A stretch of 23,147 nt of DNA from Mesorhizobium sp. (lineage in GTDB: Bacteria; Pseudomonadota; Alphaproteobacteria; Rhizobiales; Rhizobiaceae): assembly GCA_030698645.1 (NCBI GenBank), contig JAUYMV010000327.1:1-23147 (forward strand). Direction: 5' to 3'. Shown piece after piece: positions 8,665 through 14,236 of the stretch (positions are counted from its first letter, which is position 1; each line of letters opens with the position of its first letter). A model generated the notes under the pieces. That model had not been told where the DNA came from. It saw only the letters and a program-made list of their open reading frames with translations, and made no database searches. Made by a program: the position numbers and the translations under genes.

Positions 8665-9782
8665 CGGCAGAACCACACGCGCTGCGCGGCCTGCGGCTGG
8701 GCGCAGATGCCGGTCTGGTTGCCGCGCTCGCGCCAGCTCTGGCGAATGGCGGCCAGATCGTCGCGCGCCGACTTGCCGGCATTCTCGGTTTCGAGCGCCG
8801 CGACCAGGCGCCAGTAGGGCTTGCTCGTATCGGTCGGCAGCGCTTTGCCGATCATATTGATGTGGAACGCGGATTCCTTGAGGAGCTGCTCGGCGTTGGC
8901 GACGTTCCGCGTGCGGATGCCGGCATATTCCTCGGCCGAGACGCCGCCGAGCGCGGCCTTGAAGTCGGCTTCCTCGGCGGCGACCGTCGCCAGCTTGGCG
9001 GCAGAGCCGGCGGCGAGCCCATCGAGGGTGCTGGAATCAACCGTGACGTTCGGCCCGCTGATGCTGACCGTGCCGAACACCTTCCTGAAAATTTCGCCGA
9101 TGGCGCCGAGATGGTTGTTCGCCGACTGGATCTCGACGCGACGCAGCGCGATGCCGGTTTCCAGGTCGGAGGCGCGCGACACGAAGCTCCTGAGAGCAAT
9201 CAGCAACGTGTCGAAGGCCTGTTTGGCTTCGGTCGGCGGATTGAGAAAGACGCTCTTCGAGCGGTCGAGCGCCTCGCTCCTGGCGATCGACTGGATGCGG
9301 GCGCGGGTGAACGCCGACTCGACGCAGCCATTGACCGCGTTGAGGGCGTTCAGCATCTGGGTGCCGTGATAGAGCTGGTCCATCTGGCCCACCGTGCCGA
9401 ACGACCCGCTCGCGGAGAATTGCTGCTGCAGCGAGGTGAGATAGTCGCTCAGCTGCTCGCGGCCGAACTTGACCATCTCGCATTCGAGCCCCTTGGCGCG
9501 CTCGCGTATGTAGAGACCGTAGAAGGACGCGCCGAGGAAGTATTTCTGGTCGTTGGTCGGAGCGAAGTCCTCGACGAAAAGCGTCTGGACGATCGTCTCG
9601 TAGTTGCCGCAGGCGTAGTTCTTCTTCAGGCAGGAATCGTCCTGCTGGAGATCGCATTGCGCGAGCGCGGGGCCGCACACCTGCGCTTCGGCGGGCGGTG
9701 CGACGAGGCCCGCGATGACAAACCCCGCGGATGCGAGCAATGCGCCGCAACGGATTCGATGTCTCTGTTCGCTTCGCGTCAT
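8661..9782 (-). CDS. Exported protein of unknown function, 373 aa, helical
   Basis: I do not recognise the family. An arginine-containing N-terminus is followed by a hydrophobic core ending in APPAEA, read as a Sec signal peptide with cleavage near residue 34. The mature N-terminus is cysteine-dense (CGPALAQC, then DSCLKKNYAC), and the region after it (about residues 60-110, with YFLGASFYGLYIRERAKG) looks like a TPR-type helix pair. The rest is helical. The last residue but one is a cysteine (VWFCR end). The chosen ATG forms an ATGA overlap with the stop of the preceding 94-aa gene; an in-frame ATG four codons upstream cannot be excluded. It shares the operon layout of the other exported proteins here. 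Confidence 0.83.
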   Translation of the reverse strand: MTRSEQRHRIRCGALLASAGFVIAGLVAPPAEAQVCGPALAQCDLQQDDSCLKKNYACGNYETIVQTLFVEDFAPTNDQKYFLGASFYGLYIRERAKGLECEMVKFGREQLSDYLTSLQQQFSASGSFGTVGQMDQLYHGTQMLNALNAVNGCVESAFTRARIQSIARSEALDRSKSVFLNPPTEAKQAFDTLLIALRSFVSRASDLETGIALRRVEIQSANNHLGAIGEIFRKVFGTVSISGPNVTVDSSTLDGLAAGSAAKLATVAAEEADFKAALGGVSAEEYAGIRTRNVANAEQLLKESAFHINMIGKALPTDTSKPYWRLVAALETENAGKSARDDLAAIRQSWRERGNQTGICAQPQAAQRVWFCR

Positions 9783-10063
9783 GACGGCGCCCATTCACGG
9801 TTGGGGACGGAGGACGACGTCCGAGAGACGGCGGCTGAGGTGCGGCAGAGCAGGCGCCGGGCGCCCGGATCGATAAAGACGCCGGGGTGGTCGCGCTGCG
9901 CGGATATCAGCATCGGGTTGTGCGGACGGCCAGCGCCGACATCCGTGCTCTCGACGCGCAGGACTTGGTTGGGGCCGTCCGCGCGGGCAGCTGGAGGGAA
10001 ACTGAACCACGCGCAGACGGCGAGAATAAAAATGGTTAGGTGATGAAAAGAGGTCTTGGCCAT
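9779..10063 (-). CDS. Small exported protein of unknown function, 94 aa
   Basis: I do not recognise the family. The N-terminus is a signal peptide (MAKTSFHHLTIFILAVCAWF, then SFPPAARA), leaving a mature protein of about 65 residues with one cysteine and a polar Ser/Arg-rich tail. The start is well supported by an AGGAAGGG ribosome site about 10 bases upstream. That site lies in the loop of a small hairpin (see the separate entry). The stop overlaps the next gene's ATG by 4 bp. Its small size leaves some doubt, but the ribosome site, the signal peptide and the coupled junction all argue that it is a real gene. Confidence 0.7.
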   Translation of the reverse strand: MAKTSFHHLTIFILAVCAWFSFPPAARADGPNQVLRVESTDVGAGRPHNPMLISAQRDHPGVFIDPGARRLLCRTSAAVSRTSSSVPNREWAPS

Positions 10064-10067
10064 GATG

Positions 10068-10083
10068 GGTCCCTTCCTGGACC
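10068..10083 (-). promoter_or_regulatory. Hairpin presenting the ribosome binding site of the 94-aa gene
   Basis: On the minus strand GGTCC pairs with GGACC around the six-base loop AGGAAG, which is the core of the Shine-Dalgarno sequence of the gene starting at 10063. The five-base-pair stem is perfect and ends four bases before the ATG. Presenting the site in a loop could help or gate ribosome access; which one cannot be told from sequence. Confidence 0.45.
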
Positions 10084-10098
10084 AGGCTGAAATCTGCT

Positions 10099-10126
10099 CG
10101 CATCGGCGATCGAAATCGCGAATGCG
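10099..10126 (-). other. Stable intercistronic hairpin with UUCG loop
   Basis: Read on the minus strand, CGCATT-C-GCGAT pairs with ATCGC-C-GATGCG around a TTCG loop, giving eleven pairs with a single C-C mismatch. One outer pair is a U-G wobble in the minus-strand RNA but an A-C mismatch in the plus-strand RNA, so the fold favours the operon's sense transcript. There is no following U tract, so it is not a classical terminator. It may stabilise or punctuate the message between the first two genes. Confidence 0.5.
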
Positions 10127-10127
10127 T

Positions 10128-10141
10128 TCCCGCAAACGGGA
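10128..10141 (-). other. Short hairpin directly after the 103-aa gene
   Basis: TCCCG pairs with CGGGA around a four-base loop (TTTG on the minus strand), starting at the base next to the stop codon of the 103-aa gene. It has a five-pair stem and no U tract. On its own it would be weak evidence, but it is the first of three consecutive hairpins in a 78-base gap. Confidence 0.35.
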
Positions 10142-10453
10142 TCACCGTGGGTCGGCTTCGATGATCCAGAGCGTCACGCGTTTCACGCCGTCCCGCGCGG
10201 GAATATCGGCGCCGACGGCGTTCTGCAGGCTCGCAAGGTCGGTGCAGGCGACCTGCACGACGATCTCGTCCGGGCGAAACATGTGGGCGAGGCCCTTGCA
10301 CTGGCCAAAGCCCCAGTTCGTGTTCATGACGTCGCCGCCGCGGTTCGCATCGGTCTCGATGAGGACGTAGGCGTCGGTCGTTGCGAAGGCCGGGCCGACA
10401 AACGCCGTCGTCACGGCCAGGCATCCCAGGACCAGTAGAGTGCGCATCTTCAT
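10142..10453 (-). CDS. Small exported protein resembling a stand-alone AsnC/RAM-type domain, 103 aa
   Basis: This is the first gene of the leftward operon. A signal peptide (MKMRTLLVLGCLAVTTAFVG then PAFA) is followed by about 78 residues with the strand-helix-strand-strand-helix-strand pattern of the Lrp/AsnC ligand-binding dimeric alpha/beta barrel. Visible matches are an opening AYVLIETD strand, a central GLAHMF...DEIVVQVACTDL block, and a closing DGVKRVTLWIIEAD strand. No helix-turn-helix is present. Known members of that fold act in the cytoplasm as effector-binding modules, so an exported copy is unusual; the assignment is by pattern and unproven. The start could also be the ATG two codons later. 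Ribosome-site evidence is weak for both. An LGC triplet at residues 9-11 is too close to the N-terminus to be a convincing lipobox. Confidence 0.75.
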   Translation of the reverse strand: MKMRTLLVLGCLAVTTAFVGPAFATTDAYVLIETDANRGGDVMNTNWGFGQCKGLAHMFRPDEIVVQVACTDLASLQNAVGADIPARDGVKRVTLWIIEADPR

Positions 10454-10725
10454 TCTCGCTGTTGAGGCTCGTCCGAAGCCGGGCCTGCCGGCATCCTTCG
10501 GGCGGTTTTCGTAACGTAAGCTCGCGCATCGAGACGGCAGCGTCTGTGAAAGATCTAACAAAGGTTCGGACCGCCGGCAGGGCGCCGGCGCTATCGCCAC
10601 GGAGTGCGGAGGACTACCTTCGACGCCCTGCCCGTTGCGGAGGCGCCGGTTGGACCCGATTGCGCGGTGCAAGGAGCCGCCCTGTGCCGCATTGCACAAT
10701 CAGCCGCCATGCGCACAATGGCGTT
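10454..10725. other. Divergent intergenic region between the exported-protein operon and nasT
   Basis: These 272 bp must contain the promoters of both divergent units, but I see no convincing -35/-10 or sigma-54 element for either. It holds a GC-rich inverted repeat around 10578-10594 (GCCGG / CCGGC). Close to nasT there are two direct copies of GCACAAT (10694-10700 and 10713-10719) and a TGTGC-N6-GCACA palindrome (10683-10698). Confidence 0.5.
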
Positions 10726-11328
10726 ATGGAATCCGGTACGCTCTCCATCCTGGTCATCGACGAAAACCGCATTCGCGCCGCGGTGATCGAGGCCGGTCTG
10801 CGCGAGGCGGGCCATGATCGCGTCACCGTCATCCACGACGTCACCGGCATTGCCAGGCGGATTGCCGAGGTCGAACCCGACGTCATCGTCATCGATCTGG
10901 AGAACCCCAATCGCGACATGCTGGAAAACATGTTTCAGCTGTCGCGCGCGGTCAAACGGCCGATCGCCATGTTCGTCGACCGCTCCGACAAGGCGTCGAT
11001 CGAGGCGGCCGTCGATGCCGGCGTGTCGGCCTACATCATCGACGGACTGCGCCAGGAGCGCGTCAAGCCGATCCTCGACATGGCGATCAGCCGCTTCAAC
11101 GCGTTCTCGCGCATGGCGCGCGAACTGGAGGACATGCGCAGCGAGCTCAAGGGCCACAGACTGGTCGACCGGGCAAAACGCATCCTGATGCAGTCGCGCG
11201 GCCTGTCCGAGGAAGACGCCTACGCCTTGCTGCGCAAGACCGCGATGAACCAGAACCGAAAGATAAGTCAGATCGCCGACAGCCTGATCACAGCTGCCGG
11301 GCTGCTCGGGCCGACGGAAGAGGACTGA
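10726..11328 (+). CDS. nasT: NasT: ANTAR-domain transcription antiterminator for nitrate assimilation
   Basis: This 200-residue protein has a receiver-like N-terminal domain (about 6-120) and a C-terminal ANTAR RNA-binding domain (about 130-190: LVDRAKRILMQSRGLSEEDA, then AYALLRKTAM). The receiver keeps acidic D12/E13 and an aspartate at D57. The usual conserved lysine position reads YIIDG, so it is probably a pseudo-receiver controlled by partner binding and not by phosphorylation. In known NasS-NasT systems, NasS sequesters NasT without nitrate; freed NasT binds paired hairpins in the nas leader and prevents termination. The matching target is seen at 12765-12804. The start is the only ATG that gives the family N-terminus. 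No Shine-Dalgarno is evident before it. NasS follows after 2 bp. Confidence 0.95.
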   Translation: MESGTLSILVIDENRIRAAVIEAGLREAGHDRVTVIHDVTGIARRIAEVEPDVIVIDLENPNRDMLENMFQLSRAVKRPIAMFVDRSDKASIEAAVDAGVSAYIIDGLRQERVKPILDMAISRFNAFSRMARELEDMRSELKGHRLVDRAKRILMQSRGLSEEDAYALLRKTAMNQNRKISQIADSLITAAGLLGPTEED

Positions 11329-11330
11329 CG

Positions 11331-12569
11331 ATGGCCGGTGAACACCATGTCCATGCGGGCTTCATGCCGCTTTTCGACAGTGCTGTGCTGGTCGCGGCCC
11401 GGGAGTTCGGTTTCGCGGCGCGCGAGGGCGTCGAACTCACGCTCCACCGCGAGACGTCCTGGGCAAACATCCGCGACCGGATCGCGATCGGGCATTTCCA
11501 CCTCGCGCACATGCTCGGACCGATGCCGATCGCGTGCAATCTCGGCCTGACGCCGCTGGCCTCGGACACGATCGTCCCGTTCTCGCTCGGCCTCGGCGGC
11601 AATTGCGTCACGGTCTCGAACGCCGTCTGGACCGGCATGGCGGCGCATGGCGCGCTTCCCGATCTCGACCCGGCCCGCACGGGCGCGGCGCTGAAAGCGC
11701 TGATCGGCGAACGGGCGCGGGCCGGCCATGACCCGCTCCGCTTCGCGGTGGTGCACCCGCATTCGGGCCATAAATACGAGCTGAGCTACTGGCTGGCGGC
11801 CTGCGGCATCGATCCGCTCGGCGACATCGACATCCTCATCGTTCCGCCCCCCTTCATGGCGGATGCGCTCGCCGCCGGCCGCATCGACGGGTATTGCGTC
11901 GGGGAGCCCTGGAACAGCGCATCGGTGGCGGCGGGCACCGGCCACATCGCGACGGTCAAGGCGGCGATCTGGAAGAACAGTCCGGAGAAGGTGATCGGCG
12001 CGCGAAAATCCTGGGCCAACGAGAACCCGGACGCGCTTGCCGCGCTGCTGCGCGCGCTGCACCATTCGGCGCGCTGGTGCCAGGACCCGGCGAACCACGG
12101 AGACCTGACGGCCGTTATGGCGCAGCCGGGCTTTCTCGGTCAGCCGGCCGAGGTGCAGATGCCGATCCTGACCGGAAATCTTCGTCTCGGCGGCGGCGCC
12201 GAGCGCCATGTGAAGGACTTCTTCCTGCCCTTCGACAAGGCGGCGAACTTTCCCTGGAAGAGCCACGCGCTGTGGTTCTACACCCAGATGGTCCGCTGGG
12301 GGCAGGTCGAGCACTCCGCCGACAACGTCGCGATCGCGCGCGACTGCTACCGGCCGGATCTCTACCGCGCCGCGCTGAAGCCGCTCGGCGTCGCCCTGCC
12401 CGGCGCGAATGCGAAGGTCGAAGGTGCGCTCAAGACAGCGACGCCGGTCGGCTCGGCCGGCGCCAGCCTGGTCCTCGGCCCGGACGGATTCTTCGACGGC
12501 GAGATGTTCGATCCCGACCGGATCGACGCCTATATCGAGCGCCAGGGCGCCTCTTCGACAGTCGATTGA
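11331..12569 (+). CDS. nasS: NasS: cytoplasmic nitrate/nitrite sensor, NrtA-like
   Basis: This 412-residue protein is of the nitrate-binding NrtA/NasS family but lacks any signal peptide, which marks the cytoplasmic sensor and not the transporter subunit. Landmarks shared with the NrtA encoded downstream include SWANIRD (W44; NrtA has SWGATRD), a GHKYELSYWLAACGID block, VPPPFMADALAAGRIDGYCV, and GEPWN. In the family, nitrate or nitrite binding makes NasS release NasT, allowing read-through of the nas leader terminator. The ATG is 2 bp after the nasT stop, with a GAAGAGG ribosome site inside the end of nasT, so the two are co-translated, as expected for a stoichiometric sensor-regulator pair. 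It is followed by a 347-bp regulatory gap. Confidence 0.93.
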   Translation: MAGEHHVHAGFMPLFDSAVLVAAREFGFAAREGVELTLHRETSWANIRDRIAIGHFHLAHMLGPMPIACNLGLTPLASDTIVPFSLGLGGNCVTVSNAVWTGMAAHGALPDLDPARTGAALKALIGERARAGHDPLRFAVVHPHSGHKYELSYWLAACGIDPLGDIDILIVPPPFMADALAAGRIDGYCVGEPWNSASVAAGTGHIATVKAAIWKNSPEKVIGARKSWANENPDALAALLRALHHSARWCQDPANHGDLTAVMAQPGFLGQPAEVQMPILTGNLRLGGGAERHVKDFFLPFDKAANFPWKSHALWFYTQMVRWGQVEHSADNVAIARDCYRPDLYRAALKPLGVALPGANAKVEGALKTATPVGSAGASLVLGPDGFFDGEMFDPDRIDAYIERQGASSTVD

Positions 12570-12590
12570 ACCGCAGGCAGTTTGCCGCAC

Positions 12591-12607
12591 TGCACAATTT
12601 CTGTGCG
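12591..12607 (+). promoter_or_regulatory. NtrC-like binding site 1
   Basis: TGCAC-N7-GTGCG matches the dyad and spacing of the NtrC consensus (TGCAC-N7-GTGCA) with one mismatch. It lies 110-126 bases upstream of the sigma-54-type promoter element and 42 bp (about four helical turns) from a second such site. Confidence 0.6.
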
Positions 12608-12632
12608 CCGGGATGTGGCGACTGACTATGTT

Positions 12633-12649
12633 TGCGCCCTTTGCGTGCA
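12633..12649 (+). promoter_or_regulatory. NtrC-like binding site 2
   Basis: TGCGC-N7-GTGCA fits the NtrC dyad with a single mismatch in the left half. It is centred 42 bp from site 1, on the same helix face, which is the usual layout for cooperative NtrC binding at nitrogen-regulated enhancers. The same bases can form a CGCCCT/AGGGCG hairpin, but they lie upstream of the expected transcript start. Confidence 0.5.
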
Positions 12650-12674
12650 GGGCGGCACCAAAGGGTGAACCCTC

Positions 12675-12687
12675 CATGTCGTTGATT
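12675..12687 (-). promoter_or_regulatory. IHF-like site between enhancer and promoter
   Basis: CAT-N4-TTGATT matches the reverse form of the IHF consensus (YAA-N4-TTGATW) with one mismatch. Its place between the NtrC-like sites and the sigma-54 element is where a DNA bend is commonly needed. IHF consensus matches are frequent by chance, so confidence is modest. Confidence 0.35.
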
Positions 12688-12716
12688 CAAAAGGCGCCGG
12701 CCGCCGGAAGGCGAAC

Positions 12717-12732
12717 TGGCACGGTTCGTGCT
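12717..12732 (+). promoter_or_regulatory. Sigma-54 (RpoN) promoter of nrtABC-nirBD-nasA-cysG
   Basis: TGGCAC-N5-GTGCT has the invariant GG (12718-12719) and GC (12730-12731) separated by exactly ten bases, and differs from the TGGCAC-N5-TTGCW consensus at one position. It predicts a transcript start near 12743, about 22 bases before the first ANTAR hairpin. The two upstream NtrC-like dyads support nitrogen control. Confidence 0.7.
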
Positions 12733-12744
12733 TAGTGTAGATCA

Positions 12745-12756
12745 GGTCGAGAGACC
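12745..12756 (+). other. GNRA-loop hairpin at the predicted 5' end of the nas transcript
   Basis: GGTC pairs with GACC around a GAGA tetraloop. With the transcript start predicted near 12743, this small hairpin would sit at the very 5' end of the message. It may protect the end or simply be chance; the stem is only four pairs. Confidence 0.3.
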
Positions 12757-12764
12757 AAAGAATT

Positions 12765-12784
12765 GGCGTCCAATGACGGGCGCC
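12765..12784 (+). promoter_or_regulatory. ANTAR target hairpin P1 in the nas leader
   Basis: GGCGTCC pairs with GGGCGCC (seven pairs, one U-G wobble) around the hexaloop AATGAC. The loop has A at position 1 and G at position 4, the signature of hairpins recognised by ANTAR proteins. It is separated by six bases from a second hairpin with the same loop signature. The cognate ANTAR protein NasT is encoded about 1.4 kb upstream. Confidence 0.7.
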
Positions 12785-12790
12785 CCGAAA

Positions 12791-12804
12791 TGGCAACGCC
12801 GCCA
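12791..12804 (+). promoter_or_regulatory. ANTAR target hairpin P2, overlapping the terminator stem
   Basis: TGGC pairs with GCCA around the hexaloop AACGCC, again with A1 and G4. Ten of its bases (12795-12804) also belong to the 5' arm of the terminator, so P2 and the terminator are mutually exclusive. In known ANTAR systems, binding to P1-P2 holds this arm and lets transcription continue. The four-pair stem is short, but the position is exactly as expected. Confidence 0.65.
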
Positions 12805-12866
12805 ACCGCAGACGATCCGGTGCACCGCACCGGCTTCGCTCTTCAGTTGGCGGCGTTTTTCGTTTT
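12795..12866 (+). terminator. Conditional intrinsic terminator in the nrtA leader
   Basis: AACGCCGCCAAC (12795-12806) pairs perfectly over twelve bases with GTTGGCGGCGTT (12846-12857), followed by a T-rich run (TTTTTCGTTTT to 12866). The 39-base loop contains its own perfect seven-pair hairpin, CCGGTGC/GCACCGG (12817-12833). It lies 51 bases before the nrtA ATG and after a predicted promoter, so it works as a leader attenuator and does not serve to end nasS. Overlap with P2 makes it NasT-controllable. Confidence 0.85.
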
Positions 12867-12905
12867 GGGGCGGTCCGCGCAAGCGCCAGGAACAATTTTG
12901 CGAAC

Positions 12906-12910
12906 AGGAG
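12906..12910 (+). promoter_or_regulatory. Ribosome binding site of nrtA
   Basis: AGGAG lies six bases before the ATG at 12917. It decides the start, because the reading frame is open for a further 63 codons upstream through the leader. Confidence 0.85.
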
Positions 12911-12916
12911 AACGCA

Positions 12917-14224
12917 ATGGCCAGGACCGATACCGGAATACCGAAGCTGAACCGCCGCGATCTTCTCGCGGGCGCAACCGCAACCGCGGCGCTGCTCGCG
13001 GCCGCGCGGCAATTGCTGCCGTCCGGCGCCCATGCGGCCGCGGCTGGCCCCGAGGTCACCGGCGCCAAGCTCGGCTTCATCGCGCTGACGGACTCAGCGC
13101 CCCTGATCATCGCCAAGGAGAAAGGCCTGTTCGAGAAATACGGCGTACCGAACGTCGAGGTGCTGAAACAGGCGTCCTGGGGCGCGACGCGCGACAACAT
13201 GGCGCTCGGCGGCGACAGCGGCGGCATCGATGGCGGCCACATCCTGCGACCCAAGGTCCATCTCTACTCGTCCGGCGCGGTGATGCAGAACAAGCAGCCT
13301 CTGCCGATGTACACGCTGCTCAGCCTGAACGAGGACTGCCAGGGCATCTCCGTCGCGCAGGAATATGCCGACACCGACGTTCGGCTGGATTCCGGCGCGC
13401 TCAAGGAGAGGTTCGCGGCCAAGAAGGCAGCCGGAAAGGCGGCCAGCGTCGCCATGACGTTTCCCGGCGGCACGCACGATCTGTGGATGCGCTACTGGCT
13501 CGCGGCCGGGGGCATCGATCCCGACAAGGACGTCGACCTGATCGTCGTCCCGCCGCCGCAGATGGTCGCCAACATGAAGGTCGGCAATATGGACGCCTTC
13601 TGCGTCGGCGAACCGTGGAACGAGCAGCTCGTGCACCAGAAGATCGGCTTTACCGCGCTGACGACGGGTGAAATGTGGTTCCGCCATCCCGAGAAGATCC
13701 TCGGCATGCGGGCCGCCTTCGTCGACAAGAATCCGAATGCCACGCTCGCCATCATGATGGCGACGATGGAAGCCCAGCAATGGTGCGACAAACAGGAAAA
13801 CAAGCAGGAGATGGCCGAGATCATCGGCAGGCGCCAGTGGTACAACGTGCCGACGGCCGACATCATCGGCCGCATCAAGGGCGACATCAACTACGGCAAC
13901 GGCCGCACCGCGGCCGGCACCAACCTGCTGATGAAATTCTGGGGCGAGAAGGGCGAGACGTCCTATCCCTGGAAGAGCCTCGACACCTGGTTCATGACCG
14001 AGAACATCCGCTGGGGCAAGTTTCCCGGCACGACCGACGTCAAGGCGATGGTCGACAACACCAACCGCTCGGACCTCTGGCTTCAGGCGGCGAAGGGCCT
14101 CGGCCTGACCGACACGCCGTCGGGCGACAGCCGCGGCATCGAGACCTTCTTCGACGGCAAGGTGTTCGATCCCACCGACCCCACCGCCTATCTCGACAGC
14201 CTGTCGATCAAGGCCTTCGCCTGA
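12917..14224 (+). CDS. nrtA: NrtA: periplasmic nitrate-binding protein of an ABC transporter
   Basis: This 435-residue protein has a twin-arginine signal (NRRDLLAG, R13-R14, then a hydrophobic Ala/Leu core with cleavage near residue 40), indicating folded export through Tat. The mature part matches the NrtA/NasF/CmpA substrate-binding family: LGFIALTDSAPLIIAKEKGL, SWGATRDN (W88), FPGGTHDLWMRYWLAAGGID, VPPPQMVANMKVGNMDAFCV and GEPWNE. Family structures bind nitrate in the cleft near the conserved Trp and His of these blocks; I infer the same here. It delivers nitrate to NrtB/NrtC. Expression depends on the upstream sigma-54 promoter and the NasT-controlled terminator. A strong hairpin directly follows the gene. 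Confidence 0.94.
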   Translation: MARTDTGIPKLNRRDLLAGATATAALLAAARQLLPSGAHAAAAGPEVTGAKLGFIALTDSAPLIIAKEKGLFEKYGVPNVEVLKQASWGATRDNMALGGDSGGIDGGHILRPKVHLYSSGAVMQNKQPLPMYTLLSLNEDCQGISVAQEYADTDVRLDSGALKERFAAKKAAGKAASVAMTFPGGTHDLWMRYWLAAGGIDPDKDVDLIVVPPPQMVANMKVGNMDAFCVGEPWNEQLVHQKIGFTALTTGEMWFRHPEKILGMRAAFVDKNPNATLAIMMATMEAQQWCDKQENKQEMAEIIGRRQWYNVPTADIIGRIKGDINYGNGRTAAGTNLLMKFWGEKGETSYPWKSLDTWFMTENIRWGKFPGTTDVKAMVDNTNRSDLWLQAAKGLGLTDTPSGDSRGIETFFDGKVFDPTDPTAYLDSLSIKAFA

Positions 14225-14236
14225 CCGCGTGACCGA

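Noticed and set aside
7331..8782. N-terminal extension of the coiled-coil protein to 1769 residues
   Set aside because: The extension is an out-of-frame overlap of the whole 443-aa gene and is Arg/Ala-rich nonsense. A signal peptide begins exactly at the ATG at 7330, 2 bp after the upstream stop.
10099..10141. Intercistronic hairpins as intrinsic terminators after the 103-aa gene
   Set aside because: No T run follows either hairpin on the minus strand, and the next gene has its own good ribosome site in the same transcript.
10421..10453. Lipoprotein signal (LGC) in the 103-aa protein
   Set aside because: The cysteine is only at residue 11 inside the hydrophobic core, and a normal AFA cleavage site follows later.
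10650..10666. GG-N10-GC resembling a sigma-54 promoter before nasT
   Set aside because: The spacing fits, but the -12 region reads GCGC in place of TTGC and the -24 region has two mismatches. No NtrC dyad is associated with it.
12635..12654. CGCCCT/AGGGCG hairpin as a leader RNA element
   Set aside because: It lies upstream of the predicted transcript start and is explained by the dyad of the second NtrC-like site.
12728..12916. In-frame extension of nrtA upstream through the leader
   Set aside because: The extra residues cover the ANTAR hairpins and terminator. The Tat signal and AGGAG site place the start at 12917.
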